A stretch of 46,169 nucleotides of DNA from Hyphococcus sp. (GCA_021776295.1 JAJFGE010000036.1:1-46169); one strand, 5' to 3'. Shown: positions 17,157-25,876, counted from the stretch's first letter. Translations and numbers: made by a program. The notes: generated by a model from the letters alone, not told the origin.

Positions 17157-18632
17157 TCAGTCTAAAATAAAGCCCATCGGCCCTTGCAGCGAAGCTTCCT
17201 TCACGCCGGCGCCGGCCAGCCCGTATGTCGACAACAACTTACCCATCAAGATTGACTCTGCATCTGACGCCACAACCACGCCTTCTGAAGGATCGCGCAA
17301 ATTAGACTCATGCGTCGCCTCAACGAGATAGGGCGTGACGATGATCACAAGTTCAGTTTCGTTGTTTTGATAATCACGGCTGCGGAACAATTGCCCCAGA
17401 ACCGGCACGTCCTTCATGCCCGGCACGCCGTCAATTGTTGAACGCATATCCTCTTGGAGAAGGCCCGCCAGGACCAGGCTGCCGCCGCTCGGCAACTCAA
17501 CCGTCGAATCCGCGCGGCGCACTGTCAGCCCCGGTATCGACAGACCAGCCGTGGTGACAAGATTGCCGTTGTTATCGACCGTCGTCAGGCCCGGAACAAA
17601 GAACGAGTTTTCTGTCGTCACTTCACTAACCTCAGTTGAAATATTGAGGTTGATCCGGCCTTTGCTAAGCACCAGCGGCGTAAAACCAAGACCGACGCCG
17701 AACTCCTTAAACTCGATCGATATGACGCCGTCATCTTGTCCAACCGGCACTGGAAACTCGCCGCCGGCAAGGAATTTCGCTGACTCGCCAGAAATCGATG
17801 TCAGCGTAGGCTCCGCCAGAATGCGCACCAGTCCTGTCGACTCAAATGCCTGCAAAGACGCGTCAATCCGCTCAAGATCGCCAATATTGGTATTGGTGCT
17901 GTTCAACCCCAACCCGCCGGTGGCGCCAACCGTATTGACATTGGAAAATGCCAGCGCCGCGTCGGAAAGGACAACCGATCCGCTTGTTGTAACGCCAAGC
18001 TGTTTGAGCACCTGCCGCTGCATCTCAACGATGCGCACCTTAAGCATGACCTGCTCAGGGTCGCGGATTTTTAGCAGATTGACCACCTTATCAGGATCGT
18101 CGACAAACCGGCCAGCGAGTGAATGGGCGTTTGCCGCCTCCGCTGCTGTTTGCACCGTGCCGCGTAGAATAACATTGTCATTAAGCGCATCAACTTCGAT
18201 ACGGCTGTTCGGCATGACCCGGCGTATCACCTCGGCAAGCGCATCCATGTCGCGCTCAACACGGATTTCCAGATTAAGAATCTGCCGACCGCGCGAATCA
18301 AAAAAGAAAGCATTTGTCTGACCGGTTGACAGCCCCAAAAGATAGACCCGGCGCGGCGAGCGAACAACCGCGTCGACGACAGTTGGCTGTGAGACCAAAA
18401 CATCAACGGCCGGCTGAGGCAAATCGACAATCGCCGCCTTGTTGAGCGGCAGAACTATGCTTTGCGAAACGTTGCTTACGCCGCCGCCATCAATGCGCAC
18501 GCTCTCCACGCCACGTTGCGCCGCCGCTGGCGACATCACGGCGGAAGCCGCGAACACGCCGGCCAGAGCTGCGATAATGATGCGCCCGGCATTTACATTT
18601 GCCACCCTGTAGGCGTTGGTTACGAATGTCAT
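17157..18632 (-). CDS. cpaC: Tad pilus outer-membrane secretin CpaC (RcpA)
   Basis: Forms the multimeric outer-membrane channel through which the Flp pilus emerges. An N-terminal signal segment ends around MSPAAAQ. The T2SS/T3SS pilus N-domain follows (about residues 55-125, with RRVYLLGLSTGQTNAFFFD), then a BON-like stretch and the secretin core with VPVLGQLFRSRDYQNNETEL near the C-terminus. Length 491 aa is normal. Order and spacing (25 bp after cpaB, 14 bp before cpaD) match Caulobacter cpa operons. A stand-alone copy of its N-domain is encoded at 21333. Confidence 0.95.
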   Translation of the reverse strand: MTFVTNAYRVANVNAGRIIIAALAGVFAASAVMSPAAAQRGVESVRIDGGGVSNVSQSIVLPLNKAAIVDLPQPAVDVLVSQPTVVDAVVRSPRRVYLLGLSTGQTNAFFFDSRGRQILNLEIRVERDMDALAEVIRRVMPNSRIEVDALNDNVILRGTVQTAAEAANAHSLAGRFVDDPDKVVNLLKIRDPEQVMLKVRIVEMQRQVLKQLGVTTSGSVVLSDAALAFSNVNTVGATGGLGLNSTNTNIGDLERIDASLQAFESTGLVRILAEPTLTSISGESAKFLAGGEFPVPVGQDDGVISIEFKEFGVGLGFTPLVLSKGRINLNISTEVSEVTTENSFFVPGLTTVDNNGNLVTTAGLSIPGLTVRRADSTVELPSGGSLVLAGLLQEDMRSTIDGVPGMKDVPVLGQLFRSRDYQNNETELVIIVTPYLVEATHESNLRDPSEGVVVASDAESILMGKLLSTYGLAGAGVKEASLQGPMGFILD

Positions 18633-18657
18633 CTAAAACCTCTACTCACCAATTACC

Positions 18658-19389
18658 TTAAGAACTGCCATAACGAATTATATTTACGTTCGATGATCGC
18701 CGGTTTTTTACAACCGCATCGCCTTCTGGCTTGAAGATACTGCGCAACACGACACTCATCGAACCACTCGCCCGCGCGGACGTGAACGCTTCCGCATCAT
18801 CCGGAGACAGTTCCAACGTTACATTCGAACCATCGATATAAGGAGTTTCAGTATTCTCCGAGTAAATCGTATTGACGGCGAGCACGCGAACCTCTTCGAA
18901 CAGCACTTGTGTTCTATCGTCATCTGTATTGAAGATGTCGACGCGATCACCTGGCAAAATAAACCCGCCCGACGCCGTTTCCGGTGTTACGCGCATGGTC
19001 ACCGCTCGCTGGCCCGGCGCAATGATTGCCGCCATCAGCCCTGATTGCCCTGCTTTAACGACTTTAGCATTCACCAGCGGTTCACCGGCCACAATCAATG
19101 ATCGCGCAACAGCTTCGGTCAACTCTTCGCGTTGTTCAGCATTGGTGTCAGTGATGAAACTCGGCTGAATTGCTTTTTTTGGCCACGCCAGCCAATTGGT
19201 GTCTTCTAAAGCCAGTCTTTCGCCACGCTGAATATCTCGGGTCGCCACCAACACACGAACGGTTTCTTCTTTCGTGCGTTCAACAATTTGAACGGCAGGA
19301 TTTTCAGAAGAATTCCCCATCATCAGAAAAAACGCGGCCGCGCCTGCAACAAGCGCTATACCGAGAATAGCTATACGACTTACATTCAT
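18658..19389 (-). CDS. cpaB: Tad pilus assembly protein CpaB (RcpC)
   Basis: A periplasmic partner of the CpaC secretin with an SAF domain. A single N-terminal membrane or signal segment (residues 5-25) precedes the SAF region VLVATRDIQRGERLALEDTN, and the RcpC/CpaB domain contains ILPGDRVDIFNT. At 243 aa it is slightly short for the family, losing part of the C-terminal tail. It sits 92 bp downstream of cpaA and 25 bp upstream of cpaC. Confidence 0.92.
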   Translation of the reverse strand: MNVSRIAILGIALVAGAAAFFLMMGNSSENPAVQIVERTKEETVRVLVATRDIQRGERLALEDTNWLAWPKKAIQPSFITDTNAEQREELTEAVARSLIVAGEPLVNAKVVKAGQSGLMAAIIAPGQRAVTMRVTPETASGGFILPGDRVDIFNTDDDRTQVLFEEVRVLAVNTIYSENTETPYIDGSNVTLELSPDDAEAFTSARASGSMSVVLRSIFKPEGDAVVKNRRSSNVNIIRYGSS

Positions 19390-19481
19390 CTCAAACCAAC
19401 CTGATTTTTACGCTACAGAGAAGCAGAAATAGGCAGCCCCATGGTGTGCGAAACTCCTCAATACTACGTTAACTGATCTTA

Positions 19482-19988
19482 TTAACCGCCGAACATCAAT
19501 TGAAAGAACGCTGTTTGTGAAAAACTAATAAATCCGCCCGCTGCAATCGCAACTGCATATGGCAATTCCTTTTTGCGCCCATGAAGTTCAATTAACCACG
19601 GCGCATGAGCGTAAACCGGTAAAATTGGAAGTTTACGGAAAAGCATCATGAAGATTGCTAAGGCCAGCCCCGCCAATGCAGTATATAAAAGAAAAACGTC
19701 AAGCGCAGTGGCGCCAATCCATGGCGCAACCGCTGCAAAAAGCTTTGCATCGCCGCCGCCGATAATTTTTCCCGCATAAAGCCCGAAACCAAGAGCCAGC
19801 GCGCCGGCGCCGATCAACAGGCCCTCAGCTATGACGCGCGGAGAGGCGCCAACAGCAACACCGGCGACTGGAAACGCGCAGATGAGGATAATGGAAACCC
19901 AGTTCGGGATTTTAAATTCGTAAATATCATTCGCGGCCGCGACTAACAGCGCTGCAGGAAATACTGCTAGCATAAGATAGGCTATCAC
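19482..19988 (-). CDS. cpaA: Prepilin peptidase CpaA (A24 family, TadV type)
   Basis: A membrane aspartyl protease that cleaves the Flp prepilin leader. The two catalytic aspartates are visible in AAANDIYEFKIPNW and GGGDAKLFAAV, within about five membrane helices. The GTG at 19988 is preferred because GGAGG (19995-19999) precedes it by 6 nt, giving 168 aa. The frame also extends to a GTG at 20027 with AGGGG very close, and an ATG at 19973 is possible. It follows the flp pilin gene across a terminator hairpin, so its expression depends on read-through or a separate promoter. Confidence 0.88.
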   Translation of the reverse strand: MIAYLMLAVFPAALLVAAANDIYEFKIPNWVSIILICAFPVAGVAVGASPRVIAEGLLIGAGALALGFGLYAGKIIGGGDAKLFAAVAPWIGATALDVFLLYTALAGLALAIFMMLFRKLPILPVYAHAPWLIELHGRKKELPYAVAIAAGGFISFSQTAFFQLMFGG

Positions 19989-20050
19989 CGGCGGCCTCCA
20001 CGTTTCACCACCGAGGAAACTAAGCACGTCCCCTTAATGTTCCGTTAGAC

Positions 20051-20086
20051 ACAAAAAGAAAAAGGAGGCCGCAAGGCCCCCTTTTT
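20051..20086 (-). terminator. Terminator downstream of the flp pilin gene
   Basis: On the minus strand a 12-bp stem (20075-20086 with 20059-20070, one G-U pair) with a TTGC loop is followed by a T-rich tail. It lies between flp and cpaA. Leaky termination here would give far more pilin than machinery mRNA. Confidence 0.8.
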
Positions 20087-20127
20087 GACATTTATATTCG
20101 TGCGGCATCGCCGCGCAAACAACGTGA

Positions 20128-20295
20128 CTACGGCTGCAATGCTGTATCGATGCTGCCAAAAGTATTGCTCAACGACGTGCCAACAGCACTAACTGCAGCG
20201 ATAATAGCAACAGCAATAAGCGCAGCAATCAAACCATATTCAATTGCGGTCGCACCGTCTTCATCAGCCTTAAAACGTTTAATCAGATCTTTCAT
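20128..20295 (-). CDS. flp: Flp-type major pilin
   Basis: The structural subunit of the Tad pilus, 55 codons. The protein begins with a short basic leader (MKDLIKRFKADEDG) followed by the hydrophobic segment ATAIEYGLIAALIAVAI. CpaA should cut after Gly14, with the Flp-conserved Glu at +5 and Tyr at +6 of the mature pilin, leaving a 41-residue subunit. The ATG at 20295 is preceded by AGGAG at normal spacing. It is the first gene of the locus and is closed by its own hairpin terminator. Confidence 0.95.
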   Translation of the reverse strand: MKDLIKRFKADEDGATAIEYGLIAALIAVAIIAAVSAVGTSLSNTFGSIDTALQP

Positions 20296-20425
20296 TTTTC
20301 GACTCCTGCTAACTCTACACTTGCACTGCTAAAAGATTTTTCCTTCAGCCGTTATATTTTATGTGTGATGCGTAAATGAATGATGAATTTTTCAAAGAAA
20401 ATTTGCTCTGTATACTAATGTTATA

Positions 20426-20440
20426 GTAAACAGGAATTAA
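20426..20440 (-). promoter_or_regulatory. Possible CtrA-like box upstream of flp
   Basis: The minus strand reads TTAATTCCTGTTTAC, which is TTAA-N7-TTAC, one base from the CtrA consensus TTAA-N7-TTAA. It lies about 130 bp upstream of the flp start, where Caulobacter pilus genes carry CtrA sites. One imperfect match in AT-rich DNA can arise by chance. Confidence 0.25.
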
Positions 20441-20442
20441 CT

Positions 20443-21168
20443 CTAATTAGTGAGTTCATTGAATCGACTCATGTCGTCGATAATCAGGCCAGGATAGTCC
20501 CGCCGGGCAACGCCCTCCTGGATTAGCATTGCGATTGCAGCAGCGGACACTGCCTCTTCAACGCCCGCCTCTTCCGCCAATGCGCGGTGCTTGGGCATAA
20601 GCGGCACGCGCCACAGACCGGATATTGCATCCCGCTCGACATATTGGAGGAGGACGGTCAGAACCCGTTGTTCTGGCGCCGCTTCAGCGGCCATATTGCG
20701 AAAACGGCGTGCGGCCAGCTCAATGGCAAAATGCGCCGCGATGTTGCGCATTAATGTAGGGCGCTGGCTCGCAAGTAGGAAAAACGGCTCTGCCTCGATG
20801 GCAATAACGACAAGATCGTCATCCGCAGTCACCGAGACTTGCTGGAACGCGTCGCTTGCGGTGCTCCCAAATGCAAGTTCCATGGCGAAAATAGCGCCCT
20901 CGCCAATCTCCTCGATCAACATGGCGCCGGTTTCGGGCTCGATGATCGAGACCTTCATACGTCCGGATATGACGGCAAAAAACTCGCTGCCATCGAACTG
21001 GCCTAAAGCATAGACCGTTTGCCCCGTATCATAGCGCCGAACATCAACATTTTCGCGAACGGCGCTTAAGATTTTGTCGGACAAGTCATGAAATAAAGGA
21101 AGCGCTGCAAGCGACTCCACAGGGTCGTCGCTCGGTGCAGATACGCTGATCGCCGTTGCTGACATCAT
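20443..21168 (-). CDS. Crp/Fnr-like transcriptional regulator
   Basis: A cyclic-nucleotide-binding-domain regulator with a C-terminal winged helix. The beta-roll covers about residues 20-135 and a helix-turn-helix region follows to 241. The phosphate-binding cassette reads GEGAIFAMELAF and lacks the conserved Arg-Ser/Thr pair of cAMP binders, so cAMP is unlikely to be the ligand. No Fnr-type N-terminal cysteines are present. An ATG at 21168 is chosen; a GTG at 21189 with AGGA five bases upstream is an alternative. It lies between the flp promoter region and a divergent pilus N-domain gene, so a role in pilus control is plausible but unproven. Confidence 0.75.
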   Translation of the reverse strand: MMSATAISVSAPSDDPVESLAALPLFHDLSDKILSAVRENVDVRRYDTGQTVYALGQFDGSEFFAVISGRMKVSIIEPETGAMLIEEIGEGAIFAMELAFGSTASDAFQQVSVTADDDLVVIAIEAEPFFLLASQRPTLMRNIAAHFAIELAARRFRNMAAEAAPEQRVLTVLLQYVERDAISGLWRVPLMPKHRALAEEAGVEEAVSAAAIAMLIQEGVARRDYPGLIIDDMSRFNELTN

Positions 21169-21332
21169 TGCTACTGAACTCTCCAACACAGCATTCCTAG
21201 CAAAACCGGTTTAAGGCGGGGTAAACCGGGACTGTTAAATATCCGCTGAAGCGCTTAATCTGTGAGGAATTTTTAATTAATCATTGACGGATCAGACCTA
21301 CTCTCCAACTCGAAAATCGAGAGGACAGGCCC

Positions 21333-21779
21333 ATGCGTGCATTATTTTCTGTTTTAGCAACACTGTTTGCGCTGACCACTAGCGCTCAAGCTGAGCAAGT
21401 GTGGCTAACGATGGATCAAGTGCATCCCTATAAGCTTGAAAGGCCTGCCTTAGATATTGCCGTCGGCAATCCGGCGGTTGCCGATGTCACTGTGCAAGAC
21501 AGTCAGAATCTATTGCTTTTCGGAAAGTCGCCTGGGCTGACAAACATCTATGTATTCGACGATGCTGGCGAAGTCATTGAAAATATAGTCATTCGTGTAC
21601 GGTCACAAAATTCAGACATGCTGACATTACATAAAGGCGTATTTCGCATCACGTATAACTGTACGTCAAATTGCGAGCCTGCAGTGACGGTCGGCGACGC
21701 GCCTGATCTGTTCGACGACATTTCTGCGCAGGTGAAAAAGAAGACTACCCAGGCCGAAAATGCTACAAAAGACAACTGA
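21333..21779 (+). CDS. Exported protein consisting of a secretin/pilus N-terminal domain
   Basis: A 148-aa periplasmic protein with a signal peptide ending TSAQA. The mature part matches the N-domain of CpaC-like secretins (T2SS/T3SS pilus N-domain): LDIAVGNPAVADVTVQDSQNLLLFGKSPGLTNIYVFD, split here into GNPAVADVTV and GKSPGLTNIYVF. There is no secretin barrel. The tail has a Cys pair (YNCTSNCEP) and a charged end. Its SD is GAGAGGA before the ATG. It is divergent from the Crp-like gene and next to the Tad locus; it may bind CpaC or CpaB, which is inference. Confidence 0.75.
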   Translation: MRALFSVLATLFALTTSAQAEQVWLTMDQVHPYKLERPALDIAVGNPAVADVTVQDSQNLLLFGKSPGLTNIYVFDDAGEVIENIVIRVRSQNSDMLTLHKGVFRITYNCTSNCEPAVTVGDAPDLFDDISAQVKKKTTQAENATKDN

Positions 21780-21810
21780 TTTAGGCCTTTAGCCAGTTTC
21801 CAAGAGTAGT

Positions 21811-22977
21811 TTATCTCCGCTCAATCTCTGACTCAAAGTGGAAAATCCTCGGACGCTCCTGCTGGCGTAGTTCCGCCCGACACCAAACATCGATTTCGCG
21901 CGCAGTGCGCTCATCCGGCTCAACCCCTTTTTTGAGAACGATATGTGCGATCAGACGGTCAACACCGTCGCCGCGCCGCCCGACGCTGATAGCGCAGTCA
22001 GCAATGCGCGCATGACCGCATAGCCGGACTGCAACATCAGCGGGAATAACATTGACCGCGCCAATCTGCACTGCACCGTCGCGCCTTCCAGCAAGATCAA
22101 AGGACCGCTCGTTTTTCCATTGCAAAAAGTCGGGCGCTTCAACCTCACGCTCCTCGTCGTCTGGCGCGAGCCGCATGAGACGTTCTTTGTCACAACGCCA
22201 GTGATCGAACAAAACAAATGGCTCGCCCGGCGCATCGCGCCACGCGATCAGGCCAGTTTCAGTAGAGCCATATAATTCCCTTAGAACGCCAAAACCGGCT
22301 TTGCGCATTTCCGCCGCAAGCTCCTGGGTCATCGGTTCGCCGAATGACACCGCCATCGTGTTATCGGGCGCGGCAAGCTCCTCGCGCATCATATATCGCC
22401 ACAAGGTAGGCGTCGCGACCAGAACATCGCCATAAGCCATTGTCTGCGTCAGCTCCTCCGGCGTCTTGCCGCGCGCATCAAGGCTTTCGATATGTTGCAG
22501 GTTCGGGGTTACTATCGTCAGTTCAAAGCCCAGCAAGCTATGCGGCGCAACAAACGATAACATCCGGCGGCGTCCATAAAGGATATTCGCCGCCGCCGCC
22601 GCATCCTGAAAGACATCCTCCGCTTTGTGCGCACGCGCCGCACACTGTTCGTTGCGGGCTGCGGATTTAAATGTAAACCGGGCGAGCTTTTGCGACACCG
22701 CAGACGAGATTGCCGCCGCCCAGTCGGCAATTGTTGTCGCCGGCTGGGGTTCAAGAAAATCTCGCTCCAGCCCAAAAAACTCCGCCGCGCGGCCTCCGCA
22801 GGCCTTTATTTCCTCCGCCGAAAGCGCAATGCCGCCTTCGCCAAGCGGCGTCTCGGCGGTCCAGGAAGCTATCGTTAGAAAATCAAAATGGCGATTGAAG
22901 CGGCGCGAGACCTCATCGGCCGCCGCGCCGCCGATCACCCGTGCGATTTGTTGTTCGGTTATGAGAAAGGGTTTCAC
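21811..22977 (-). CDS. Degenerate ANL-superfamily (AMP-ligase-like) protein in the pab operon
   Basis: A relative of acyl/aryl-CoA synthetases whose role is unknown. Motif A5 (ELYGSTETGLIAW) and the A8 region (DLAGRRDGAVQIGAVNV) are clear, and the C-terminal subdomain begins normally. Two catalytic elements look lost. The Gly-rich A3 loop appears only as FTFKSAARNEQ, and the chain ends at HFESEIERR just where the A10 NGK lysine should follow. At 388 aa it is about 100 residues short. The start is the GTG at 22977, whose GTGA overlaps the pabC stop; the longer frame to 23028 would overlap pabC by 55 bp. Fourth gene of pabB-pabA-pabC-ANL. It may be a pseudoenzyme, a binding protein or a decayed enzyme. 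Confidence 0.65.
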   Translation of the reverse strand: MKPFLITEQQIARVIGGAAADEVSRRFNRHFDFLTIASWTAETPLGEGGIALSAEEIKACGGRAAEFFGLERDFLEPQPATTIADWAAAISSAVSQKLARFTFKSAARNEQCAARAHKAEDVFQDAAAAANILYGRRRMLSFVAPHSLLGFELTIVTPNLQHIESLDARGKTPEELTQTMAYGDVLVATPTLWRYMMREELAAPDNTMAVSFGEPMTQELAAEMRKAGFGVLRELYGSTETGLIAWRDAPGEPFVLFDHWRCDKERLMRLAPDDEEREVEAPDFLQWKNERSFDLAGRRDGAVQIGAVNVIPADVAVRLCGHARIADCAISVGRRGDGVDRLIAHIVLKKGVEPDERTAREIDVWCRAELRQQERPRIFHFESEIERR

Positions 22978-23846
22978 GGGGCGGGCGCGCTCTCGGTTAG
23001 GCTGCGATGTAAACGATCTAGATACCATGACTTTAATTGATTGAAAATTTCCACCTGCAGCGATGTCGGTGCGGCGCCGCCATCTTTCAGCCGCGCCAGG
23101 CGAAGACCGATCAGGCTATTGGTCAAAAACGGCGCTCCGCGTTGCATAAGCGCAAGGTCAACCGGCGCTTCAGAGATGGCGATACCGGTTTCAGCAACAC
23201 TGTCCAACAACAAGCCGCGAACAATCCCGTTCAACACACCCTCGCTGCAAGGCGGGGTCAGGACATCGCCGTCCTCATTGATGACAAAAATATTGGCGCT
23301 CGAGGCGCAAGCGACACGGCCACGACCATTCAGCATGATCGCTTCACCCGCGCCCGCCGCTTCTGCTTCATTGCGGGCAAGAATATTGTCGAGATAATGC
23401 GTCGTTTTGTACCGCGAGGTTATGTTCTCCTCACAACGGACAGACCGGCTCAGCTTAACGATGATCGGGCTGTCTCCAGTTTTATTTGGCGCCCGCATAA
23501 GCGTGACAAGCAATGTCGGCGCTGCACGGCCCGAGGCCGGAAACAACAACCCCCGATCAGACCGCCCCCGCGTAAAAGTGATACGGGCTGAGGCTTTTTC
23601 ATCGCCAAGCCGATTTTTTTCGGCAAGCCCGGCAATAACATCACCGATATTGTCAGGGGCCGCCGCGTTGATCGACAGCGCGGCAAGACTGCTCTTCAAT
23701 CGCGCAATATGCGCATCCAAAAACGCCGCAACGCCGCCTTCAACCAATAGCGTCTCAAAAACACCGTCGCCGAGCAAAAAGCCACGATCCGCGATATCAA
23801 TCGCCATAGGGTTTTCTTTATAATCTCCGTTAAGCCAGAAAATCAT
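22974..23846 (-). CDS. pabC: Class IV aminotransferase, probable aminodeoxychorismate lyase
   Basis: A fold-type IV PLP enzyme. In this operon it most likely removes pyruvate from 4-amino-4-deoxychorismate to give p-aminobenzoate for folate. The PLP lysine lies in SRYKTTHYLDNILARNEA, and the N-terminal RGFLLGDGVFETLLV and SSANIFVINEDG segments are family marks. Branched-chain or D-amino-acid aminotransferase is the alternative, but pabA and pabB just upstream (13 bp after pabA) make PabC by far the best call. Length 290 aa. Confidence 0.85.
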   Translation of the reverse strand: MIFWLNGDYKENPMAIDIADRGFLLGDGVFETLLVEGGVAAFLDAHIARLKSSLAALSINAAAPDNIGDVIAGLAEKNRLGDEKASARITFTRGRSDRGLLFPASGRAAPTLLVTLMRAPNKTGDSPIIVKLSRSVRCEENITSRYKTTHYLDNILARNEAEAAGAGEAIMLNGRGRVACASSANIFVINEDGDVLTPPCSEGVLNGIVRGLLLDSVAETGIAISEAPVDLALMQRGAPFLTNSLIGLRLARLKDGGAAPTSLQVEIFNQLKSWYLDRLHRSLTESAPAP

Positions 23847-23859
23847 TGCCGATCTCGCC

Positions 23860-24423
23860 CTAACAATAGCCCAGAAAATTATTGACCATGACGCGCCCCT
23901 GCGGCGTCAACAAGGATTCGGGATGAAACTGCACACCAAACCATGGGCGTTCACCGTGAGCCACGGCCATAACCTCTCCCTCTTGGCTCCATGCGGTTTC
24001 TTCCAATTCTGAGCCAGGCGACAATAGCGACGTCAGGGAATGGTATCGCCCTGCCGGCGTCGGTGAGGCGACACCTTCAAAAATACCGCTCCCGGCATGG
24101 CGTATCATGCTGGCCTCCCCATGCAGCGGGTGTTTTGCACGCACGGTCCGCCCGCCAAAAGCCTCAACCAAACACTGATGACCGAGGCAAACGCCGAGAA
24201 ACGCCATATCCGCCGGCATCGCCTTAATCAGCTCCAGAGACACCCCCGCCTCGCCCGGCGTCTTCGGCCCCGGCGACACCACAATCGCGCGCGGCGCTAA
24301 CGCCAGACATTCGCCAGCCGTGATTGCATCATTACGGATGATTTTTGTTTGCGCGCCGCATTCACGGAAGTAGCGCGCCAGATTATGCACAAAGGAATCG
24401 TAATTATCGATGATCAAAATCAT
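23860..24423 (-). CDS. pabA: Aminodeoxychorismate synthase glutamine amidotransferase subunit
   Basis: A class I (triad) glutaminase that delivers ammonia to PabB. The catalytic Cys is in FLGVCLGHQCLVEAFGG near residue 79, and the His-Glu pair in GVQFHPESLLTPQG near the C-terminus. Length 187 aa is standard. Its ATG overlaps the pabB TGA (ATGA). The same fold serves anthranilate synthase (TrpG); the neighbouring PabB-type partner decides for PabA, although amphibolic use in both pathways is known in some bacteria. Confidence 0.92.
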   Translation of the reverse strand: MILIIDNYDSFVHNLARYFRECGAQTKIIRNDAITAGECLALAPRAIVVSPGPKTPGEAGVSLELIKAMPADMAFLGVCLGHQCLVEAFGGRTVRAKHPLHGEASMIRHAGSGIFEGVASPTPAGRYHSLTSLLSPGSELEETAWSQEGEVMAVAHGERPWFGVQFHPESLLTPQGRVMVNNFLGYC

Positions 24424-25760
24424 GATCGCGCTCGCGGCGACAACACATCCAATGCGCTCTTTGCTTTAATCAAGGTTTCTTCATATTCCGCCTGCGGATT
24501 AGATCGCAAGGTGACGCCGCCGCCGACCGGCGCAAATACAGCGGTCGCGGCCTCGTTTGTTATCAGTGTCCGAATTGCAACGGAAAAATCAGCGCCGCCA
24601 GCATCGTCGAAAAAGCCAATCGCGCCGCAATAAGGCCCGCGCCCAGCCTTCTCAACCCTGGCAATCGCGCCCATCGCCTCTATCTTTGGCGCGCCGGTTA
24701 TAGAGCCTGACGGAAAAAGTGCGCGGAAGACATCGCTCATCGAAACATCCGCGCGCAACACGCCGCTGATGCGCGAGACCAGATGGCGTACCTTTGTCAG
24801 CGTCATCAATGCGCAAATCGCCTCTTCTTCGATAGAGCCGTCAGCGCAGATTTTAGACAGATCATTGCGCATCAGATCGGCGATCATTATGTTCTCTGCG
24901 CGATCTTTTGGGTCGCTCATCAAGGCTTCAGCAAGCGCTGCATCCTCAGCTCTGTTGGCGGACCGCGCCCGCGTTCCTTTAACCGGCTCGACAACTATAC
25001 GCCGCCCACCCTTGCGCGGCTCGACTTTGAAAAACCGTTCCGGTGAATTCGACAGCACTGCACCGTCCGGATATTGTAAAATTGCGCCAAACTTAGCATC
25101 GCTCTGGCGCGCTACCGCCCGGTAGAGGTCAAACGGCGAGAATCCATTATCCCCTGTCGCCTGCAGGGTTTGAGCAATATTCACCTGATAAAAATCACCG
25201 CATTTTATTTTCTCGATCATCGATGCGACCGCCGCTTCATAGTCGCGCCGTGAGAAATCCGATGTTGGCGCTGGAAATTCAGGCAAGGCCGGCGCCGCAA
25301 CAGGTCCCGCGCCAAGTGCGTTTGCCAAATGATCGCATGCCGCTTCATCGCGCCCGACCACAAAGGCGCGCTGGTCTTCGTGCGAGAACACCACCGCCGC
25401 ATCATAAACGCCAAAGACTGCATCGGGGAGATCGTAGGGGCTGGCAGGTAGCGCAAGGTTTGGCTCAATGCTCTTCAACGCTTCATAGCCGACAAAACCG
25501 ACAAGGCCGCTATGAAACGGCGCATGCGTCGGCGCCGCGCGCGCATCCGCAGCGCGCTCATCGATGGCCGCCTGCACCTCAGTGAGCCAGGCGCCGCCTT
25601 CATTTGGCTCGGCCGCAATGATTTGCGTCGGGAACGCAACCAGCACCGACCAACCGCCGCGCGCAACGTCGCCAGCGCTTAGAAGATGCGCATGCGCCTC
25701 GCCCGCCAGCGGCGCAAACGCAGCATAAGGACATCGCCAATCGATTTCCGAACAGATCAT
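24420..25760 (-). CDS. pabB: Aminodeoxychorismate synthase component I
   Basis: A chorismate-utilising enzyme that aminates chorismate to 4-amino-4-deoxychorismate for folate synthesis. The catalytic domain shows KCGDFYQVNIAQ, EPVKGTRARS and GSITGAPKIEAM. The lysine in the PVKGT motif is the residue that distinguishes PabB from anthranilate synthase (Ala at that place). The start is set at the ATG at 25760, giving 446 aa beginning MICSEIDWRCPYAAF, which matches PabB N-termini. The frame stays open to 25916 but would then overlap the divergent transporter gene. It is the first gene of the pab operon. Confidence 0.92.
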   Translation of the reverse strand: MICSEIDWRCPYAAFAPLAGEAHAHLLSAGDVARGGWSVLVAFPTQIIAAEPNEGGAWLTEVQAAIDERAADARAAPTHAPFHSGLVGFVGYEALKSIEPNLALPASPYDLPDAVFGVYDAAVVFSHEDQRAFVVGRDEAACDHLANALGAGPVAAPALPEFPAPTSDFSRRDYEAAVASMIEKIKCGDFYQVNIAQTLQATGDNGFSPFDLYRAVARQSDAKFGAILQYPDGAVLSNSPERFFKVEPRKGGRRIVVEPVKGTRARSANRAEDAALAEALMSDPKDRAENIMIADLMRNDLSKICADGSIEEEAICALMTLTKVRHLVSRISGVLRADVSMSDVFRALFPSGSITGAPKIEAMGAIARVEKAGRGPYCGAIGFFDDAGGADFSVAIRTLITNEAATAVFAPVGGGVTLRSNPQAEYEETLIKAKSALDVLSPRARS

Positions 25761-25876
25761 GAGGCTAGTAGGTAATGCGCACGCACGGGGATGAAAAGTG
25801 AATTCCCGCACTTTCTTGACTGGCGGCGCTGCGCGAACCCCCTTATCGACAACCCCATGGCGACCTGGAGAGATAA

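Noticed and set aside
17416-18321. A 301-codon plus-strand frame over cpaC
   Set aside because: A mirror frame of a well-supported secretin gene, Ser/Thr/Arg-rich, without motifs.
22978-23028. A longer N-terminus for the ANL-like gene
   Set aside because: It would overlap pabC by 55 bp; the GTGA coupling start at 22977 is more economical.
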